This document shows positions 25,095-33,819 of a DNA stretch of 64,000 bases, in pieces (within the stretch, counting starts at the first letter, position 1; each line of letters starts with the position of its first letter). Position numbers and translations under genes: made by a program. Location of the stretch: positions 62,288 to 126,287 of the forward strand of contig MBFK01000059.1 in NCBI GenBank assembly GCA_001704765.1. Direction: 5' to 3'. A model generated the notes under the pieces. That model was not told the origin of the DNA and did no database searches. It worked only from the letters and a program-made list of their open reading frames with translations. The DNA is from Sinorhizobium shofinae (GTDB taxonomy: Bacteria > Pseudomonadota > Alphaproteobacteria > Rhizobiales > Rhizobiaceae).

Positions 25095-28000
25095 TTATTG
25101 GAGATAGCCCTTTCTTCTGAGCCACGCCTTCAGCCCCTCGGTGCTGCGCGGCTCGACGTACGAGGCAAAGGCGTTTTCATGCATCAGCGTCCCGTCCGAG
25201 GGTCGATACCATAATGGATCGTCGCTCGGCAGCATCGCATCCTCCGCGGAAATCTTCTTCTGCGGCATCCACCACTGGCTGCCGTCCCAATACATTGTCG
25301 TCGCGGAATCCTCGTAGCGCTTGCGCTCAGCGTTGTATGTCACCGTCGGGTAGTCCGACAGATCCGCCTTTGCCGGATCGACTGGAAGCTTCAGGTATTT
25401 CAGATCGTCCTGTGTTTCGGGCAGCTTCTTGTCGTCGTCGGTCGTCATGTCGCGAATGGTTTTCGACAATTCGTTGGCCTGCTCCGGCGTCAGGCGGTTG
25501 AAGAGCTTGCCGATCTGCGCACGCGTATAGCCCTCGGCGCCATAGGTGCCGGTGAGGATGGCGTCGGCGCTGCGAGTCCCTTCGTCGCCGCCCATCAGAT
25601 GTTTATCGCCGGGGAAGACCGTCTGCAAAATTCCCATGACGCCTTCGTCGAGGAGGTCGTTATGCTCCGCCAGGGCCTCGGCGACCTTGCGGTCCTTCAC
25701 GCCGAACATCACCTGGATCGCGTCCGCATCGGCCTTGTCATAGGTGTGCGCGGCGTTATAGGCGCTCCGGCCCTGGACGATGCCGGCGCCGGCGAGCTGC
25801 AGCACCGCCGCGACGCCGGACACCTTCAACGGGCCGAGGCGGTTCATGAGCCTCACCATGCCGTTGTTGGCAGCCTTCGCTTCGAGTGCGCTTGTTCCGC
25901 TGGCAATAGCGAACATCGCGTCGCTTACAGTGGCGATACCGTAACCGGTCGCCTTGACGCCGTCGGCCTTGTCCCCGACGATCCAGCCAGTGCCCTGCAT
26001 GATCGCGTTGCTCAAGTCGGCGCCAACATAGAGCGCGTCGACGCCGGTGCCGCGAAGGAAATGCCCTGAATTCAACGCTCCGCTCCAGACCTTCTTCTGG
26101 CTGGCAGAGAGACCGCTGCTGTTCACGCGTTCCTTGATCGCGTCGATCCTCGCTTCAACCGTCGTCGGGACGTCAGGTCCCTTGCCCAGGATTATTTCGC
26201 GGGCATTCGGCATAAACGCGGTCTTGGCGGCCGACATCATCATCATGGTGTGCGGCACATAATAGACCATGTCGTCACCCGTCGTGCCGAGGGCGTCAAG
26301 GTTCCGTCCGAACAGGCCGGTGCTGAGACCGGCGGAGGCTCTGTTGATCCGGTTGGTCCCGACATTGAGGCTCTCCATTTGCTGGATCTGAGCCCTTTCG
26401 GTTGCAGTTGGCTCCACGCGCCCCGTCACGATATCCTTCAGACGGCCCTCTCCGATCTTTTGCTTGACGTTGTCGACAAACTTCTGGAGGTCAGGATTTT
26501 TGTCAGGCGCCCTTCCGTCGATGTATTTCATGACGGCGTCGATTTCCGACTTGCTAAACAGGCCGCCGCCGTCCCGAATAACGGATTGAATTCGGTTCTC
26601 CGCAAGCGCCGTATGGATATCGCCGACACGGCCCTTGAGGGTCTCGGTGACGGCGAATGTGGCAAGCGTTCGCGCCGAGCGCTGCACCCAGATCGTGCCC
26701 GTCGCGGCGGGATCGGCGCCCTTTTCGGCATTGGCGTAGGGATCTGGACCTTCGTTCTTCGGCATGTCCGGCAGGCTCTTCATCGCCTCGCTGATCGACT
26801 TCGACTTCGTCAGCATGATACCGGTGCCGAACAGCGAGGGTATCGGCGCTTCCGTATTGAGGCCGTCGACCTTGCTGAGCGGCTTCTCGTAGATCTTGAG
26901 GGCGAGATCGATGCTCTCCTGCTGCTCCCAGAGCTGCTGGCGGACCTCGCCTTCCTTCGCCAGATCCTTGGATTTCTGCTTGTTCTCGGGGCTGAGGTTG
27001 TCGATCGCCTCCATGTCGCGGGCCAGCTGCGTGGCGCCCGACACCGGGTCGTCGGACTTGACGCCGTTCCAGCCGGACAGGCCGTGATAGAGCTCGTTGT
27101 AGAGCGTCGTTATCTTCTCGTCCTGCGCCTTCGAGACATTGCCGAAATTCTCGATGCTGCGGCGGATCGCCCATTGCGCATCGGAGTTCTGCTCCAGATA
27201 GTCGTTGTTGCCGAGCTCGCCCTTGGCCTTCAGCTCGTCGCTCTTAGCACTGCCGAGCTCTGCCGTGCGGGCCGCGATCGCGGTCAGCAGCGTCGTGCCG
27301 CCGCCTTTTACGTCCTCGCTGCTCAAAATGCTGAAGATCCGCTGATGCGACAGCACGTTGATATGGCTGCCGGGCAGATCGGTGTTCATCTTGTCGACGA
27401 GGCGATTGGCGATGTGGTCGACGATCTCCTTGCCCGCACCGGCTTTCTTGCCGTCGCCATAGAGAATGTTCTGCGAGGCGACAGCGAGATCCTGCACCGC
27501 CTTGATCTTCGCCTTGGTGTCGCCGTCCGTCCCGGAAGCGGCGAGGCTGTCGATCGACTGGTCGATCATCTTGCGGACGCGGGGATCCGATGTGATCAGC
27601 GAGCCGCTCGATTGATCGAGCAGCTTCTTGACGTCTCCCGTCGACTTGCCGGCGGTATCGAAACTCGGAAGCGCATGGGCCAGATCGGCCTTCTCGCTGA
27701 GCTTGGCGAGGAATTTTTCGGCGCCCTCGACGCCGCCCTTTCCATAGGCGCTCTCGAGATCGCGAACATGGCGATCGACGCGCACTTCCTTCAAGGCGTC
27801 CTCGATCCCCGCCTTCAGAGCGGCACCGTATTTCTCCGGGTCACCGGCGGTGTAGCCCGCATAGATCGAGGCGCGGTTCGTCAGCGCGGTGATCTGCGCG
27901 CCCTCCTCGTTGCCGGCGGCAAGGGCAACGTCGACGAGTTGCTTCTTTGTCTCCTTGGAGACCGCGTCATAGTCCTTCTTGTCACCGAGGCTGGCGATGC

Positions 28001-28688
28001 GTCCTAGCTGATCGTCGGTCTTTCCGTCGGCCTTCCATTCCTTCTCCTTCATGTCGCGCACCTGATTGAGCGCATCCATGAAGATCGGGTCGTCCGGTGC
28101 CCGCTCGGCGATGGGGCGGATGAGATCGCTCACCTCGCCCACATCGAGCTTCTTGTCATCGTTCTTGTCAGAGCCGAATTTCGGCGTACCGAGGCTTTTC
28201 GAAGCGAGATCGACCTCCTCGGCAATGGCGACGACGAGATCGTCCTTTGCCTTGTCGCGCTCGGTCTCGCTTTTGGTCTTGTCGCTGGCCGTGCCGAGCG
28301 CCGTGCGCTGCTTTTCCAGCAGTTCCAGCCGTTCCGGGCTCAAGACGAAGACGTCGTCCCCCTGCTCCAGCGCCTTGTCCGCCTCCTTCACCGCCGACGG
28401 CCTGTTGCCGAAGGGCTTTTGATCGAGCTCCGGCGTCGCCGCCAATTGATCGGTGAGCGCCTTGTTGTCCTTCGGATCGATGCCGGCCTGTTCGTAGATG
28501 CGAAACGGCCAAATCCCCGGCTCCACCTGGCGCTCGACGATGCCGGACGGACCGCCTTTCCACGGCAGTGCCGGCGCAGGCTCGTTCTTCTTGCCGTTCT
28601 TCTGGGTCTGATCGACGATCGAATCGAACGGCTTCGTCGAGTCTGAACGTTCGGAACGGTTGCGTGCGAAGAAATTGATCAAAGACAT
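25095..28688 (-). CDS. 1197-residue protein of unknown function beside the type III locus
   Basis: A very long intact frame starting with ATG 28688 (MSLINFFARNRSERSDSTKP). There is no signal peptide. The sequence is mostly charged and helical. Visible features: a Pro/Trp motif LPWKGGPSGIVERQVEPGIW near residue 50, a single EF-hand-like loop DKNDDKKLDVGE (174-185), hydrophobic stretches at about 885-960, and a C-terminal part LAEHNDLLDEG ... ILTGTYGAEGY ... FNRLTPEQANELSKT that can be aligned by eye with the end of the LysM protein (20203-23328). The final residues are rich in aromatic amino acids. Together with that protein it is a candidate secreted effector or translocon component; I recognise no named family. 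Confidence 0.7.
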   Translation of the reverse strand: MSLINFFARNRSERSDSTKPFDSIVDQTQKNGKKNEPAPALPWKGGPSGIVERQVEPGIWPFRIYEQAGIDPKDNKALTDQLAATPELDQKPFGNRPSAVKEADKALEQGDDVFVLSPERLELLEKQRTALGTASDKTKSETERDKAKDDLVVAIAEEVDLASKSLGTPKFGSDKNDDKKLDVGEVSDLIRPIAERAPDDPIFMDALNQVRDMKEKEWKADGKTDDQLGRIASLGDKKDYDAVSKETKKQLVDVALAAGNEEGAQITALTNRASIYAGYTAGDPEKYGAALKAGIEDALKEVRVDRHVRDLESAYGKGGVEGAEKFLAKLSEKADLAHALPSFDTAGKSTGDVKKLLDQSSGSLITSDPRVRKMIDQSIDSLAASGTDGDTKAKIKAVQDLAVASQNILYGDGKKAGAGKEIVDHIANRLVDKMNTDLPGSHINVLSHQRIFSILSSEDVKGGGTTLLTAIAARTAELGSAKSDELKAKGELGNNDYLEQNSDAQWAIRRSIENFGNVSKAQDEKITTLYNELYHGLSGWNGVKSDDPVSGATQLARDMEAIDNLSPENKQKSKDLAKEGEVRQQLWEQQESIDLALKIYEKPLSKVDGLNTEAPIPSLFGTGIMLTKSKSISEAMKSLPDMPKNEGPDPYANAEKGADPAATGTIWVQRSARTLATFAVTETLKGRVGDIHTALAENRIQSVIRDGGGLFSKSEIDAVMKYIDGRAPDKNPDLQKFVDNVKQKIGEGRLKDIVTGRVEPTATERAQIQQMESLNVGTNRINRASAGLSTGLFGRNLDALGTTGDDMVYYVPHTMMMMSAAKTAFMPNAREIILGKGPDVPTTVEARIDAIKERVNSSGLSASQKKVWSGALNSGHFLRGTGVDALYVGADLSNAIMQGTGWIVGDKADGVKATGYGIATVSDAMFAIASGTSALEAKAANNGMVRLMNRLGPLKVSGVAAVLQLAGAGIVQGRSAYNAAHTYDKADADAIQVMFGVKDRKVAEALAEHNDLLDEGVMGILQTVFPGDKHLMGGDEGTRSADAILTGTYGAEGYTRAQIGKLFNRLTPEQANELSKTIRDMTTDDDKKLPETQDDLKYLKLPVDPAKADLSDYPTVTYNAERKRYEDSATTMYWDGSQWWMPQKKISAEDAMLPSDDPLWYRPSDGTLMHENAFASYVEPRSTEGLKAWLRRKGYLQ

Positions 28689-28800
28689 CAGCTATTCCCT
28701 GCTCCGTTTTTAAATTTCGGACCGGCAAGATTGCCGCAGAATGCAAATCGACGGGGCAGCGGTGCCGCCCTTCGCGCGTGTCAGAATCCGGGGATGCGTC

Positions 28801-29511
28801 CTATTGGATGCCGTATGCGGTGCGGGCATGCTCGCTGATCAGCGTGTCCATGCCCTTGTCGTCTATGCCTTCGCCGTCGGTCGATGACCACGAATGCTGC
28901 TTGAGCGCGTCGACGATCTTCTTCTTGGCGTCCTCCCCTTCATAGGGTTCGACGAGGACATCCATGATCTCTTTGAGGCGCGACGTCTGCAGCTCGGGCG
29001 AGCCGAAGGCAGCGCGCGAATCCATCAGCGCAACCGCCGCATTCGTGCGTTCTTCGGCACTGCCGGAATGCTTGTCGAGGTAAGTCTTGACCGTCTGCTT
29101 GCGGCCATCCGGCGTCGACGCCGGCGCCTTGATCGCATCGATCGCCGCCGGCGCTCCTTCCGGCTGCATGGTGGGCACGAGCACGAAATCCGGATTGAGA
29201 CTTCCCTCACGATAAGCGTGGATCAAGTCCGGATTGGAGAACTGAACATTGCCGCCGATCATCAGCATCGTATCGGTGTCGCTCAAATCGTACTGCTTGC
29301 CGATCTTGAACTGCGAATCGCCCGCCTCCGGCACGGCGATCTTCACATTCGCCAGCAATTCCTCCGAATTCTTGAGCCCCTGCTCGCGTGCGCGCCGGTC
29401 GAGTATCTCCTGCCAGGCCTTTGCCTGCTTCGGTGACACATCGATTTCCCGCTTGTTGTCGGCGCTTTTCAGCCGGAACCCTTTGCCGACGACCTCCAAA
29501 GTGAACGCCAT
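28801..29511 (-). CDS. 236-residue protein, LysM-like with one repeat unit, upstream of the 1197-aa gene
   Basis: Start ATG 29511 is supported by GGGGAGGTAGGC directly before it; longer in-frame starts lack a good site. The first half contains a degenerate LysM-like stretch (DLIHAYREG, LNPDFVLVP), resembling the end of the LysM domain in the 1041-aa protein, and the second half one unit like that protein's tandem repeats (VKTYLDKHSG, EERTNAAVALMDSRA). No signal peptide. It lies 112 bases upstream of the 1197-aa gene on the same strand. Together the pair resembles a split version of the 1041-aa protein. Function unknown; may be a chaperone or secreted partner. Confidence 0.65.
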   Translation of the reverse strand: MAFTLEVVGKGFRLKSADNKREIDVSPKQAKAWQEILDRRAREQGLKNSEELLANVKIAVPEAGDSQFKIGKQYDLSDTDTMLMIGGNVQFSNPDLIHAYREGSLNPDFVLVPTMQPEGAPAAIDAIKAPASTPDGRKQTVKTYLDKHSGSAEERTNAAVALMDSRAAFGSPELQTSRLKEIMDVLVEPYEGEDAKKKIVDALKQHSWSSTDGEGIDDKGMDTLISEHARTAYGIQ

Positions 29512-29951
29512 GCCTACCTCCCCTGCGTGCATCGTCCGTGGTGGAGTTGCGCCTTCTTGCAGGCGTTTTAATTTACTCGGCTCACTATTTTCGGTGCCCT
29601 CCATACGACACGATTGCCGAGATGGAAAGACACCAAGATAACTATTAGTGATTGCAAATTTTCGAATAAACGCAGTCACAACGCGCCACAAAGTTGCAAA
29701 ACTCCCACTTTGCGATGCATCCAAGCGTCGGATCGGCATTGCCATGTTGGCTCGTTCAGCGTTCCCCAACGGGTTTCATGGTCTCCCGTCGCGGGCAGGT
29801 CTCTGCCACTTATGCGTGCGATACAAGGAGCGGGCCAATCGGCGCAGTTGCCTGGCCCGCGACGGAAAATAGTCAGGGCAATTTCCTTCAATAACGACGG
29901 TCGGCTTTGTTCATACCTTCCAGGCGACTGAGACCACGTTTGAGGGACACC
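29512..29951. promoter_or_regulatory. Divergent intergenic region upstream of the 236-aa gene
   Basis: About 440 bases without a convincing gene. The part near 29560-29680 is AT-richer (for example TAACTATTAGTGATTG) and contains the inverted nonamer TTGCAAATT also seen (as AATTTGCAA) in the main type III promoter region. It must carry promoters for the 236-aa/1197-aa genes on the minus strand and DUF2000 on the plus strand; no clear -35/-10 pair is asserted. Confidence 0.4.
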
Positions 29952-30362
29952 GTGACACGCTGCGCATTCATCATCGACCACGCTTTGCCGCGAGGCCTGA
30001 TCGCCAACACCGCCGCAATACTCGCCATGACTCTCGGCAAGGAGCGGCCGGATCTGATCGGCCATGCCGTCCACGACGCCGACGGCAACCGCCATCAAGG
30101 GATCACTACCATCGTCATGCCCATCCTGATGTCCGACGCCGGCGGCCTGATGGAACTGAGGCGGCGGGCGGCATCGCAGGAGACATCCGGGCTCGGCGTG
30201 ATCGACGTGACCGAGGCGGCGCAGCGCGCCAAGAGCTATCAGGCCTATGAGCTCGGCATCGGCGAAATGCGGCATGATCATCTGCGCTATCTCGGCCTTT
30301 GCCTTCACGGCCCGGCCAAGCTGGTCCGCTCTCTAACCGGCGACCTGCCGCTGATGAAATAG
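29952..30362 (+). CDS. DUF2000 family protein
   Basis: A 136-residue protein starting with GTG 29952 after a GAGGG site (MTRCAFIIDHALPRGLIANT, AAILAMTLGKERPDLIG). The start pattern and HDADGNRHQGITTIVMPIL are typical of DUF2000, a family related to peptidyl-tRNA hydrolase-2 folds with no established function. It is 8 bases upstream of the LysE-type exporter gene, so they are co-transcribed. Confidence 0.8.
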   Translation: MTRCAFIIDHALPRGLIANTAAILAMTLGKERPDLIGHAVHDADGNRHQGITTIVMPILMSDAGGLMELRRRAASQETSGLGVIDVTEAAQRAKSYQAYELGIGEMRHDHLRYLGLCLHGPAKLVRSLTGDLPLMK

Positions 30363-30370
30363 AGGCACCC

Positions 30371-30967
30371 ATGTCGCTGGCACTCTATCTTTCGTTGGGC
30401 TCCTTTGCGCTTGCCGCCTCCATTTCGCCGGGACCGGTCAACATCGTCGCCCTGACCACCGGCTTCCGCCATGGCTTTCGCGCCAGCATGGGCCATGTGA
30501 CCGGCGCGACGGTCGGCTTCACCGCGCTTTTGTTGCTGAGTGGTCTCGGACTTGCCGAACTCCTGTTGCAATGGCCGGGCGCGACCAAGGTCATCGGCGC
30601 GGCCGGCGTGGCCTTCCTGCTCTATCTCGCCTGGAACCTCTGGACGGACGACGGGCGAATCTCGAACGGGACGACGCCGCGGCCGCCCGCGGCGCTCTCC
30701 GCTGCCGCGCAGCAATGGCTCAATCCGAAAGCCTGGATCGCCGCGATCGCCGGCATGGGAGCCTTTGGCATGGGGGGCGGGACGGTCCGGATCTGGCTGT
30801 TCGCGGCGCTCTACTTCGTCATCTGCTACGCCTCGATTGCCGCCTGGGCATATGCCGGGGCACGTCTGCGCCATTACATTGACGATGCCCGGAGAATGCG
30901 GGCCTTTAATCGGGCAATGGCGGCGCTGATCGCGCTCAGCGCCCTCTATCTCCCCGTCGAGGCCTGA
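30371..30967 (+). CDS. LysE/RhtB-family amino-acid exporter
   Basis: A 198-residue protein with six hydrophobic segments and the LysE signature near the start (ASISPGPVNIVALTTGFRHG) and LNPKAWIAAIAGMGAF in the middle. Members export lysine, homoserine, threonine or cysteine; the substrate here is unknown. Starts ATG 30371 with AGAGGC upstream, and forms a unit with DUF2000. The convergent AraC gene may control it. Confidence 0.88.
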   Translation: MSLALYLSLGSFALAASISPGPVNIVALTTGFRHGFRASMGHVTGATVGFTALLLLSGLGLAELLLQWPGATKVIGAAGVAFLLYLAWNLWTDDGRISNGTTPRPPAALSAAAQQWLNPKAWIAAIAGMGAFGMGGGTVRIWLFAALYFVICYASIAAWAYAGARLRHYIDDARRMRAFNRAMAALIALSALYLPVEA

Positions 30968-31810
30968 TCACGGCCGCGCTTCGCCGACGGTCGGTTGCGC
31001 GCTCCGCAGGCGCGCATATTGGCGCGGTGTCGCCGCCACATGCTGCTTGAAGACCCGCTGGAAATGGGCCTGGTCGGCAAAGCCGGCCGAGAGCGCCACA
31101 TCGACAATGGGCCGGCCGCGACGCAGTTCGCTCTGCCCGAACTGGATGCGGCGGTTGAGCTGGTAGGCGTGGGGCGTCATACCGTAGCGCGCCCGGAAGG
31201 CCCGCACGAGATAGGACGGCGACAGGCCCGAGACGTCGGCGATCTCCTTGAGCCGCAGGCGGCGCGTGCAATGCTCGGTGATGAAGGCCGCGGCCCGAGC
31301 GAGGCGGGGCGTTGCCAGTGCCCATGGCTCCTCGACCCTCTCGAGGCGATTGTCGAGATCGCCGAAGAAGGCCGTCGCCGCACACTCCTTGGCGAGCACC
31401 TCGATCTGCGCGTCGAACAGCACGTCGAACAATCGGTTGAGGCTGCGATAGAGAACAGGATCGGTGCTCACCACGGCCGCATAGGGAGTGAAGTCGGCCG
31501 CCTCCTGCATCTCCGTCAACCACGACATGTCCACGTAGAGCATACGATAGCCCCAGGGCACGTTTTGAAGCGGGTTGCAGGCATGCGCGTCTTCGGGGTT
31601 CATCAGGACAACCGTGCCGGCGGCCACGTCGTGCCGGTGGCGCCCGATACGGTAGTTGCTGCGACCATTGGTGACTGCGCCGATCGAAAAAGTCTGGTGA
31701 CTGTGGAGGCCGTAACAGACGTCCCGCCCGTCGGCGACCTGGCGCGCCTCCAGAAAGGGCAGCGCCGGATCGCGCCAGAAAGAGTGGGCATCGACGGGCC
31801 GGTGAGCCAT
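30968..31810 (-). CDS. AraC-family regulator
   Basis: A 280-residue regulator: N-terminal cupin-type arabinose-binding-like domain (SFWRDPALPFLEARQVADGR; CYGLHSHQTFSIGAVTNG) and a C-terminal double HTH (LRLKEIADVSGLSPSYLVRA; IVDVALSAGFADQAHFQRVF). This subtype is commonly encoded beside LysE exporters, and here it is convergent with one, so it probably controls export. ATG 31810 fits the usual family start; an upstream ATG at 31945 would add 45 residues of atypical sequence. Confidence 0.85.
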   Translation of the reverse strand: MAHRPVDAHSFWRDPALPFLEARQVADGRDVCYGLHSHQTFSIGAVTNGRSNYRIGRHRHDVAAGTVVLMNPEDAHACNPLQNVPWGYRMLYVDMSWLTEMQEAADFTPYAAVVSTDPVLYRSLNRLFDVLFDAQIEVLAKECAATAFFGDLDNRLERVEEPWALATPRLARAAAFITEHCTRRLRLKEIADVSGLSPSYLVRAFRARYGMTPHAYQLNRRIQFGQSELRRGRPIVDVALSAGFADQAHFQRVFKQHVAATPRQYARLRSAQPTVGEARP

Positions 31811-32050
31811 GCTGGTCTCGCACTGCCAAGTGAGAACGTGCTCAATGTCATAGGACAGTTCTCCGCCTGAGACAAATGGCTGCCACGCCAACGAGTTGCC
31901 GTCCGGAAAAGGAGGCATGAACGTCGTTCCGGCACGCAGGAACAAACCGTGCGAAGGTCGAAAACAACCTTTGCACGACCGCCTTTTGGCACTCCCCGGA
32001 GGTCATGCGCAGCGCGAATAACCTGCAAAATCCGTGTATTGCGGGATTTC

Positions 32051-32108
32051 TTGAATCGGAATCGATTTAAGGTTAAAATTACACCAGCAATTCAAGGCGT
32101 TACGGCAA
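32051..32108. repeat. Degenerate 5' half of the intergenic repeat
   Basis: GAATCGGAATCGATTTAAGG followed by TTAAAATTACACCAGCAATTC resembles the left arm and centre of the repeats at 43.6, 50.4 and 55.5 kb (AAATCGGAGC...TTTAAGGA...CAGCAATTC), but the hairpin end is missing. It lies upstream of the SPW gene, in a gap of about 380 bases that otherwise shows nothing clear. Confidence 0.45.
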
Positions 32109-32194
32109 CCGTGCGATCCCAAACGACCGGAGCTGGAACGTGTGTTGCACGCGAGTGGTGACGCTTTGATCAAGCTTCATACGTGGAGGTTGTC

Positions 32195-32551
32195 ATGCCC
32201 AACACTCTCATGGCAGGAAGAAGAAGTCAGGATTGGGCCAATCTGGTCCTGGCAGTCTGCCTGTTCCTCTCTCCCTGGGTCATCGGATTTGCGGCTGAGA
32301 CCGCACCGACCTGGAACGCATGGATCGCCGCAATCGTGCTCGGCGCCCTTGCGGTCGCGACCCTTTCGGCATTCGCCGAATGGGAGGAATGGGCCAATAT
32401 GGTGATCGGCCTGTGGTTGATCGTATCTCCCTGGATGCTCGGCTTCATGGCGAATGTGAACGCGATGTGGACTCACGTCATTCTGGGCGTGCTCGTCGCC
32501 GCAATTGCCGCCTGGGCGGTCTGGGACTATCGTCACCACTCGCACGCCTAG
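32195..32551 (+). CDS. SPW-repeat membrane protein
   Basis: A 118-residue protein with four hydrophobic segments arranged as two SPW units: WANLVLAVCLFLSPWVIGFA and WANMVIGLWLIVSPWMLGFM. This is the SPW repeat family, small membrane proteins of unknown function found in many bacteria. ATG 32195 follows TGGAGG. It stands alone between the AraC and thu genes. Confidence 0.88.
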   Translation: MPNTLMAGRRSQDWANLVLAVCLFLSPWVIGFAAETAPTWNAWIAAIVLGALAVATLSAFAEWEEWANMVIGLWLIVSPWMLGFMANVNAMWTHVILGVLVAAIAAWAVWDYRHHSHA

Positions 32552-32675
32552 AGCGTCACGGCTTCGGTTCAAACTGAAGCCGGAGTCGTACCAAGTGAGT
32601 CGAGCGGGTCACGAGAAACGATCCCCGCTCGCGAGCGCCGTGCGTTCGCTCGGACGCCCGAGCCGCGACGCCTAT

Positions 32676-32708
32676 CTCCCGCCTTTCGGGAAAGCCGGAA
32701 GGCGGGAG
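32676..32708. terminator. Hairpin between SPW gene and thuB
   Basis: Perfect 10-bp stem CTCCCGCCTT/AAGGCGGGAG with a 13-base loop in the gap between convergent genes, 12 bases from the end of thuB. Followed by CACCTTT on the plus strand. Probably terminates the thu operon, the SPW gene, or both. Confidence 0.55.
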
Positions 32709-32719
32709 CACCTTTAGCA

Positions 32720-33808
32720 TCATTCGCCGACGGCCAACCGCCCGTCCGCAACCCACTCCATGTCCGCGACGCCGAGTTCCCGTCGTTCGCGCTCGGTTTC
32801 GATCGCGAGATCGAGGACCTTCTGCAGGTCGGCGGCATGGCGGAAGTTGGGCTCGACCAACTGCCCGGCCTGAACCGCGGCTACGAAACGCTCGTAGTTG
32901 GTCGGAACGGTGCCCGCATCGACCTCGCGCCAGATCGCCTTTTCGACGTCGGGGCCTATGCAGGCCCGCAGGCTTGAGCCATCCGGCGTGTGGATTACTT
33001 CCAAAGCACCCTTGTCGCCATGCAGCCTCAACCGCAACTCGTTGAGGTGGCCGGTCGCCCAGCGGCTCGCATGAATGACGCCCATGGCGCCGCTGTCGAA
33101 CTCCACCGTCATTGCGAAACTGTCATTGGCATCGAGGTCATATTCGCCGATCCGGTTACCGGGCACCTTGTCGAAGGCCTTCAGCCGCGCGAACACACGC
33201 TCGACCGAAATGCCGGCCCCATAGCCGGCAAAATCGAGAATATGAATGCCGACATCGCCGAGCACGCCGTTCGAGCCGTGTCTGGTCGAGAGCCGCCACA
33301 GCCATTTGGACTCGCTTGCCCAATCGCCCCAGGCCTTCGACACCAGCCAGCTCTGCAGGTAGGAGGCCTCCAGATGCCTGACTTCGCCGATCGCACCGGA
33401 GAGCACCAGTTCGCGCGCCTTCTGAAGCGGCGCCACATTGCGGTAGGTGAGGTTGACCATGGCGATGAGGCCGGAGCGCTCGGCCGCCGCGGCCATTTCC
33501 GCGGCCTTTTCGTAGTTCTCCGCCAGCGGCTTCTCGCAAAGCACATGCTTGCCGGCGGCAATCAGCGCCAGCGTCGTCGGATGGTGCGCCTTGTCCGGGG
33601 TGACGTTGGTCGCCGCATCGAATTGCCCCCAGGCGATCGCCTCCTCGAGCGACGTGAAGGTGTGCTCAATGCCGTGCTGCTCGGCAAAGGCCTTGGCGCG
33701 AGCCGGGTCGACATCGACGGCGCCGACCATTTCGACGCCGTCTATCTTGGCGAAGGCGTTTGCATGGCTGTTTGCCATGCCGCCGGTTCCGAGTATCAGC
33801 AGTCGCAT
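32720..33808 (-). CDS. thuB: ThuB, Gfo/Idh/MocA-family oxidoreductase
   Basis: A 362-residue NAD(P)-binding oxidoreductase: Rossmann start MRLLILGTGGMANSHANAF, EKPLAEN motif near residue 95, and the GGI-like C-terminal substrate domain. Last gene of the trehalose operon. In S. meliloti ThuA and ThuB convert imported trehalose (and maltose, sucrose) via 3-keto derivatives. ATG 33808 is chosen because GAGGAGGG lies 6 bases before it; that site overlaps the thuA stop at 33820. Confidence 0.9.
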   Translation of the reverse strand: MRLLILGTGGMANSHANAFAKIDGVEMVGAVDVDPARAKAFAEQHGIEHTFTSLEEAIAWGQFDAATNVTPDKAHHPTTLALIAAGKHVLCEKPLAENYEKAAEMAAAAERSGLIAMVNLTYRNVAPLQKARELVLSGAIGEVRHLEASYLQSWLVSKAWGDWASESKWLWRLSTRHGSNGVLGDVGIHILDFAGYGAGISVERVFARLKAFDKVPGNRIGEYDLDANDSFAMTVEFDSGAMGVIHASRWATGHLNELRLRLHGDKGALEVIHTPDGSSLRACIGPDVEKAIWREVDAGTVPTNYERFVAAVQAGQLVEPNFRHAADLQKVLDLAIETERERRELGVADMEWVADGRLAVGE

Positions 33809-33819
33809 CGGCACCCTCC

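Noticed and set aside
26250-28007. A 585-codon plus-strand frame opposite the 1197-aa gene.
   Set aside because: Starts with no ribosome-binding site, has shadow-type composition (Arg/Asp/Ala/Leu), and the minus strand encodes a continuous 1197-residue protein with a better start.
32561-32580. Near-palindrome GCTTCGGTTCAAACTGAAGC after the SPW gene as a terminator.
   Set aside because: The stem has mismatches and there is no T tract; the hairpin at 32676-32708 is the better candidate.
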